Of a DNA stretch of 64,000 nt, positions 61,447 through 64,000 are shown one piece after another. A program made the translations under genes and the position numbers. The notes under the pieces are model-generated. The model searched no databases, was not told the origin of the DNA, and saw nothing but the letters and a program-made list of their open reading frames with translations. Position 1 is the stretch's first letter, and each line of letters starts with the position of its first letter. The stretch covers positions 62,001-126,000 of the forward strand of contig NZ_JAJTSZ010000013.1 of assembly GCF_021440195.1 (NCBI RefSeq). The letters run 5' to 3'. Source of the DNA: Dyadobacter sp. CY356 (GTDB lineage Bacteria > Bacteroidota > Bacteroidia > Cytophagales > Spirosomataceae).

Positions 61447-62124
61447 TTACAAATGATATAGTTCACTTAATTTTTTCGCAAAGTAATCCTTTTTTTCTGG
61501 TTTTTTCAAAATCAATTTTTGATAAATGTCAATTGCCTTATCCGTTTTGCCCTGACGAACCAGAATTTTTGCAAATGCTTCTGTCTCAATTCCTCCCCCG
61601 AAAGAATCAGAAGAATTGGATTGAGCCACCCTTCCGGTAAGGTCCAAAGCCAGCGGTTCAGCGTTCATATCCTGTTTTATCGCACCCATTCTTGGATTAT
61701 TTTTGATAAAACCTTCAATGATCTGCTGCTGTTTTTTTTGTAGCTCAGAAATGCTGGATACCGGATTAACCTTTATTTCTTTGGCTTCCAGTACTTCAAG
61801 AATATCTTCACTCACAGTTGCAGGTAATTCTTCGGTTAAAACATCAACCTGTTCAGACGAAATTCCGGGATCCGTTGATTTGTACTTTCCTTCAACAAGC
61901 TGTTGTAGTGCAATCCGGCTCAAAGCATAAGCGGCAGCACGTGGCGTATTATCATTTAATTGATCTGTATCCGTTTGAACTGATGCTTTTGCCAGTAAAG
62001 AATATGAAATCTGGCAATACGGAAAAGCCTTGATAGTAGCTTCAAGACCGGGAATTACCGACACGTCAAGGTCATTAGGATATTTTACCAGACGACTGAA
62101 CGTTTCCTTATCAACAATTGCCAT
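61447..62124 (-). CDS. Small helical/TPR-like protein
   Basis: A 225-residue soluble protein. The N-terminal part (RLVKYPNDLDVSVIPGLEAT, AFPYCQISYSLLAKAS) is typical of a Bacteroidota protein encoded between lptE and secG. The C-terminus has one TPR-like unit, FAKILVRQGKTDKAIDIYQK followed by LILKKPEKKDYFAKKLSELY. No catalytic motif. It is co-directional with lptE (59 bp gap) and secG (62 bp gap), so a role in envelope assembly or secretion is possible (inference). Confidence 0.8.
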   Translation of the reverse strand: MAIVDKETFSRLVKYPNDLDVSVIPGLEATIKAFPYCQISYSLLAKASVQTDTDQLNDNTPRAAAYALSRIALQQLVEGKYKSTDPGISSEQVDVLTEELPATVSEDILEVLEAKEIKVNPVSSISELQKKQQQIIEGFIKNNPRMGAIKQDMNAEPLALDLTGRVAQSNSSDSFGGGIETEAFAKILVRQGKTDKAIDIYQKLILKKPEKKDYFAKKLSELYHL

Positions 62125-62183
62125 TAACCGTAATATTTTAATTTTGAAAAATAATAACTGAATTTAAAACAAAGATAAACCGC

Positions 62184-62774
62184 TTACCAGTCCGCAGCAG
62201 ATTTATTGAATATCTGCTGAACAAGGTTCTCCCTTATCGTAGGTAACAACCTCGCCTCATTCTGGTTCAGTGTTTGATCTTGTGGGAAATCCGCAAAATA
62301 AGTAAATGACTGGTCAAAGTTTTTGGTTTCATCTTTTGCATTCGTAAACCTCACTTGTACAGTCACATTCAAACGGTTAAGGCCTGCCTGGTCATTGGCG
62401 GTTGGAGCGGCCGCCAATACATCATAACCCGTAATTGTTCCTTCTATGAGCAGGTCACCTCCATTTTGCTGCAAAGTAAGATCTGTATTTTTCTGGAAAT
62501 ATTCTTTGACCTGTTCAGTCAGCTGCTGTGGTAAGTTTGAAGGCCCCCCGGCTGTTGCCATATTAAAGTTAATGATCGTAAATGTCTTAATATCAGGAGA
62601 TAAACTTGTTCCCGTAAAAGAATAAACACCGCAGCTAGAAACAAGAAGAGAAACATTTAAAATAAAAAACAGCGACAGTAATCTCTTAGTCGCAAGAGAG
62701 GATGTGCTTAATTTATTCAATAAAATTTTACCTGAAAAATTCATTTTTGACATTTCAATTTTCATAACAAACAC
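62184..62774 (-). CDS. lptE: LptE-family outer-membrane lipoprotein
   Basis: A 196-residue lipoprotein with a lipobox VSSCGVYS (Cys48) after a hydrophobic segment LLSLFFILNVSLLVSS. FTIINFNMATAGGPSNLPQQ, LTEQVKEYFQKNTDLTLQQN and LLIEGTITGYDV match the LptE/RlpB-like fold that plugs LptD for lipopolysaccharide insertion. The frame opens at GTG 62774, directly after the stop of the sigma-54 regulator; ATGs at codons 4, 8 and 11 are alternatives and the true start is uncertain because the N-region before the hydrophobic core is long. Confidence 0.85.
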   Translation of the reverse strand: MFVMKIEMSKMNFSGKILLNKLSTSSLATKRLLSLFFILNVSLLVSSCGVYSFTGTSLSPDIKTFTIINFNMATAGGPSNLPQQLTEQVKEYFQKNTDLTLQQNGGDLLIEGTITGYDVLAAAPTANDQAGLNRLNVTVQVRFTNAKDETKNFDQSFTYFADFPQDQTLNQNEARLLPTIRENLVQQIFNKSAADW

Positions 62775-64000
62775 TTATTCTTCAATATCGTATTGCTTGA
62801 TTTTCCGATATAACGTACGTTCGGAAATTCCCAATGCACTGGCTGCGTATTTTCGTTTGTTATTATTTTTGCGCAGTGCTTTAATGATCATTTCTTTCTC
62901 CTTGTCTTCCAGAGAAAGCGATTCTTCTTCGGCTGCTACATGCAAAACATCCTCAATTTCACCACGTTCGTCAGAATATCTGTCCAAATCAACAACTCTC
63001 GGTTGCTGCGGGGGCGTGAGTAATCTTGTCGGTTCAGAAGTTGGTGTAGAAACAACAGGTTCAGGATTGTTTATTGAGCTGAACAATTCCTGATGATCTT
63101 TCAATATATCACCACCATACTTTTCATTTTCCAACACGTTACGAACCAGCTTTTTAAGCTCCGTCATATCGCGGCGCATATCGAATAAAACCTTATACAA
63201 CAATTCTCTTTCCGAAAAAGAGGTCGAAGAATCGTCGCCCTGTCTGAGCGGAACAAGTGCTTTTCGGCTAGAAGGCTGCAACGGGTTCAGGTAATTATTC
63301 AAAGTCGCTCCGTTGATAGGCAAATCCTTATCTGTTTCAAGGATTGTGATCTGCTCGGCAATGTTTTTAAGCTGACGAATATTTCCAGGAAATTCATATC
63401 GCATCAACAATTCACGCGCATCAACATCAAGCCTGACCGCTTTGGTACGGTATCTTTCAGAAAAATCATTGGTGAATTTTCTGAAAAGTAAAAGTACATC
63501 TTCACCACGTTCGCGCAAAGGTGGTACGTAAATCGGAACGGTATTCAGACGATAATATAAATCTTCCCGAAATCTTCCGTTATTGACTGCTTCCAGAAGA
63601 TTCACATTTGTGGCAGCCACAACACGTACATTGGTTTTTAAAACTTTGGAAGAACCTACACGGATATATTCACCGTTTTCCAGAACACGTAGTAATCTGG
63701 ATTGCGTACCTAATGGCATTTCTCCCACTTCATCCAGAAAAATGGTTCCACCGTTTGTCGTTTCAAAATAACCTTTTCTTGAATCCAGCGCACCGGTAAA
63801 AGCACCTTTTTCATGACCAAAAAGTTCTGAATCAATCGTGCCTTCCGGAATCGCTCCACAGTTAATGGCTATAAACGGACCGTGTTTTCTTGCACTGATA
63901 CTATGTATAATTTTCGAAAATGACTCCTTTCCACTTCCGCTTTCTCCTGTTATTAAAACCGTAAGATCAGTTGCCGCCACCTGAACCGCCACATTAATGG
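62775..64000 (-). CDS. Sigma-54-dependent AAA+ transcriptional activator, N-terminus cut by window edge
   Basis: Reverse-strand frame continuing past the right edge; the visible 408 codons start within the AAA+ domain. An internal GTG at 63992 is not the real start, since the upstream codons read Ile-Asn and fit the family. Walker A is GESGSGKE, the sigma-54 loop is the canonical GAFTGA, and Walker B is GGTIFLDEV. A ~100-residue linker rich in Pro/Ser/Thr precedes the Fis-type HTH (KRKYAASALGISERTLYRKI). No receiver is visible in the present part. It directly abuts lptE, so it may be co-transcribed with lipopolysaccharide and secretion genes. Confidence 0.93.
   Translation of the reverse strand, partial: INVAVQVAATDLTVLITGESGSGKESFSKIIHSISARKHGPFIAINCGAIPEGTIDSELFGHEKGAFTGALDSRKGYFETTNGGTIFLDEVGEMPLGTQSRLLRVLENGEYIRVGSSKVLKTNVRVVAATNVNLLEAVNNGRFREDLYYRLNTVPIYVPPLRERGEDVLLLFRKFTNDFSERYRTKAVRLDVDARELLMRYEFPGNIRQLKNIAEQITILETDKDLPINGATLNNYLNPLQPSSRKALVPLRQGDDSSTSFSERELLYKVLFDMRRDMTELKKLVRNVLENEKYGGDILKDHQELFSSINNPEPVVSTPTSEPTRLLTPPQQPRVVDLDRYSDERGEIEDVLHVAAEEESLSLEDKEKEMIIKALRKNNNKRKYAASALGISERTLYRKIKQYDIEE

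Noticed and set aside
1..64000. tRNA, rRNA, CRISPR or insertion sequence
   Set aside because: Intergenic gaps are mostly short and none shows cloverleaf features, repeat-spacer arrays, or transposase reading frames with terminal repeats.

Overview
The window looks like a chromosomal segment of a Bacteroidota bacterium of the order Cytophagales, most likely Dyadobacter or another Spirosomaceae. The evidence is the Bacteroidota-style families (DUF1080, DUF4136, DUF1460, LptE next to a sigma-54 regulator and SecG, CHASE3/PAS kinases with an ASHDLQEPLRK phosphorylation box), the moderate GC content, weak Shine-Dalgarno signals and TAnnTTTG-like promoter boxes. The genus is an inference from recall, not from a search. 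I see no tRNA, rRNA, CRISPR array, insertion sequence or prophage. I call 53 protein genes, two of them cut by the window edges.

Layout. 1-6986 (minus strand) is a surface-polysaccharide export operon: OPX/SLBB outer-membrane protein, chain-length protein, ABC permease, ABC ATPase with a carbohydrate-binding tail, a DegT sugar aminotransferase, then a cut membrane protein. 7257-10307 holds topoisomerase IV subunit B and the bifunctional P-protein for phenylalanine. 10308-13838 holds three envelope proteins, one a large anchored protein of unknown function. 14163-19436 has a DinB protein, an OmpR/kinase pair and a DUF1460-MscS pair. 19599-27692 has an SSR-family membrane protein and a cytosolic maltodextrin module (amylase, beta-phosphoglucomutase, GH65 phosphorylase) plus a DUF1080 protein. 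27819-33123 holds a TPR protein, a lone receiver, a YtxH protein and a CHASE3 kinase. 33375-39262 is a four-gene signalling operon beginning with rpoN. 41016-48856 is a CzcCBA-type metal efflux operon with its own two-component system. 48928-55481 mixes lipid and sugar-acid functions (App1 phosphatase opposite a diacylglycerol kinase; esterase plus GntP permease) and a HEPN/MNT pair. 55580-64000 is housekeeping: sucC, a LolD-like ATPase, groESL, secG, lptE and a sigma-54 activator.

The most interesting signals lie between genes. The two OmpR/kinase pairs are each followed by direct repeats with an exact 11-bp period. At the metal-efflux locus the repeats (46721-46748) lie in front of czcC, as an operator should. 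At the other locus four repeats (17002-17039) face about 400 bp with no convincing gene, so the target is either lost or an unrecognised small RNA or peptide. A third array, two 13-bp repeats 21 bp apart (40897-40930), lies in front of a secreted Asn-rich protein and has the geometry of a LytTR-type site. Two nearly identical 59-bp elements, each ending in a strong hairpin, lie between lolD and groEL. A start-less 74-codon reading frame that reads like protein lies at 21621-21848.

No single region is clearly a new defence or mobile system. The best candidates for undescribed biology are the operator facing empty sequence, the duplicated hairpin element, the anchored 724-residue protein and the App1/diacylglycerol kinase divergent pair.
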